From assembly GCA_031269465.1 (NCBI GenBank), contig JAISZB010000315.1:1-41478 (forward strand): 41,478 bases of DNA. The letters are read 5' to 3'. Shown one piece after another: positions 41,356 to 41,478 of this stretch. The DNA comes from Clostridiales bacterium (GTDB taxonomy: Bacteria > Bacillota > Clostridia > Lachnospirales > WQUN01). Made by a program: the position numbers and the translations under genes. Position 1 is the stretch's first letter, and the number at the start of each line of letters is the position of its first letter. The notes beneath the pieces are model-generated. The model made no database searches. It saw only the letters and a program-made list of their open reading frames with translations, and was not told where the DNA came from.

Positions 41356-41478
41356 AGTGCATTCTCCTCGTATAATATGTTTTGTAAGGCAAAGCAGCAG
41401 TACAGGTAGCGGGTCAAGCGAAGCGTATCAGCCAGAAGTACATATCAATGAGTGTGGCTGCCAGAGAGACGAACCCCC

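Overview
The window looks like the chromosome of a low-to-mid GC Bacillota (Clostridia-like) bacterium. Pointers are strong Shine-Dalgarno sites with frequent TTG/GTG starts, LplB/YtcP-type sugar permeases encoded without an ATPase, YdjG/YdjI-like proteins, SLH domains, clostripain-family peptidases and lipoproteins. I cannot name a genus.

Layout. (1) 1-9.6 kb: three same-strand genes in unusually long, repeat-filled spacers. They encode a large TerB_N/TerB_C protein with a duplicated internal module, a BrxD-like (DUF2791) P-loop ATPase and an Lhr/BrxHI-like DEVH helicase. I read these as one DNA-processing or defence module. The first gene is bracketed by two mirror-image copies of an ~90-bp near-perfect palindrome, and a promoter/terminator pair between genes 1 and 2 encloses ~600 nt with no ORF. 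(2) 10.2-23.2 kb: a carbohydrate or sugar-acid uptake and catabolism locus, with SMP-30-like lactonase, cupin, two ABC permeases, a lipoprotein binding protein, serine hydrolase, two xylose-isomerase-like TIM barrels, an UlaG-like metallo-hydrolase and an NAD-dependent epimerase. Three promoters share spacing and a downstream AT-rich motif, suggesting one regulator. (3) 23.2-26.6 kb: AT-rich spacer, then two glycosyltransferases. (4) 26.6-35.4 kb: a mobile-element graveyard with a frameshifted IS1595-like transposase, a transposase/primase chimera, an AbiE toxin-antitoxin locus whose toxin is split in its active-site motif by a recombinase-in-trio (RIT) element, and two copies of a 235-bp MITE, each with a perfect 8-bp target duplication. 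All three RIT recombinases are damaged. (5) 35.5-41.4 kb, minus strand: YdjI-like SPFH protein, YdjG-like zinc-ribbon protein, a broken SLH-domain gene, a lipoprotein with a cystatin-like QVVAG motif, and a clostripain-like lipoprotein.

The dispersed palindrome family is found only left of ~22.1 kb. Its absence from the right half, plus the transposon debris, suggests the left part is resident chromosome and the right part is younger, acquired DNA. The most system-like items are the TerB/ATPase/helicase triad and the cystatin-like/clostripain pair.
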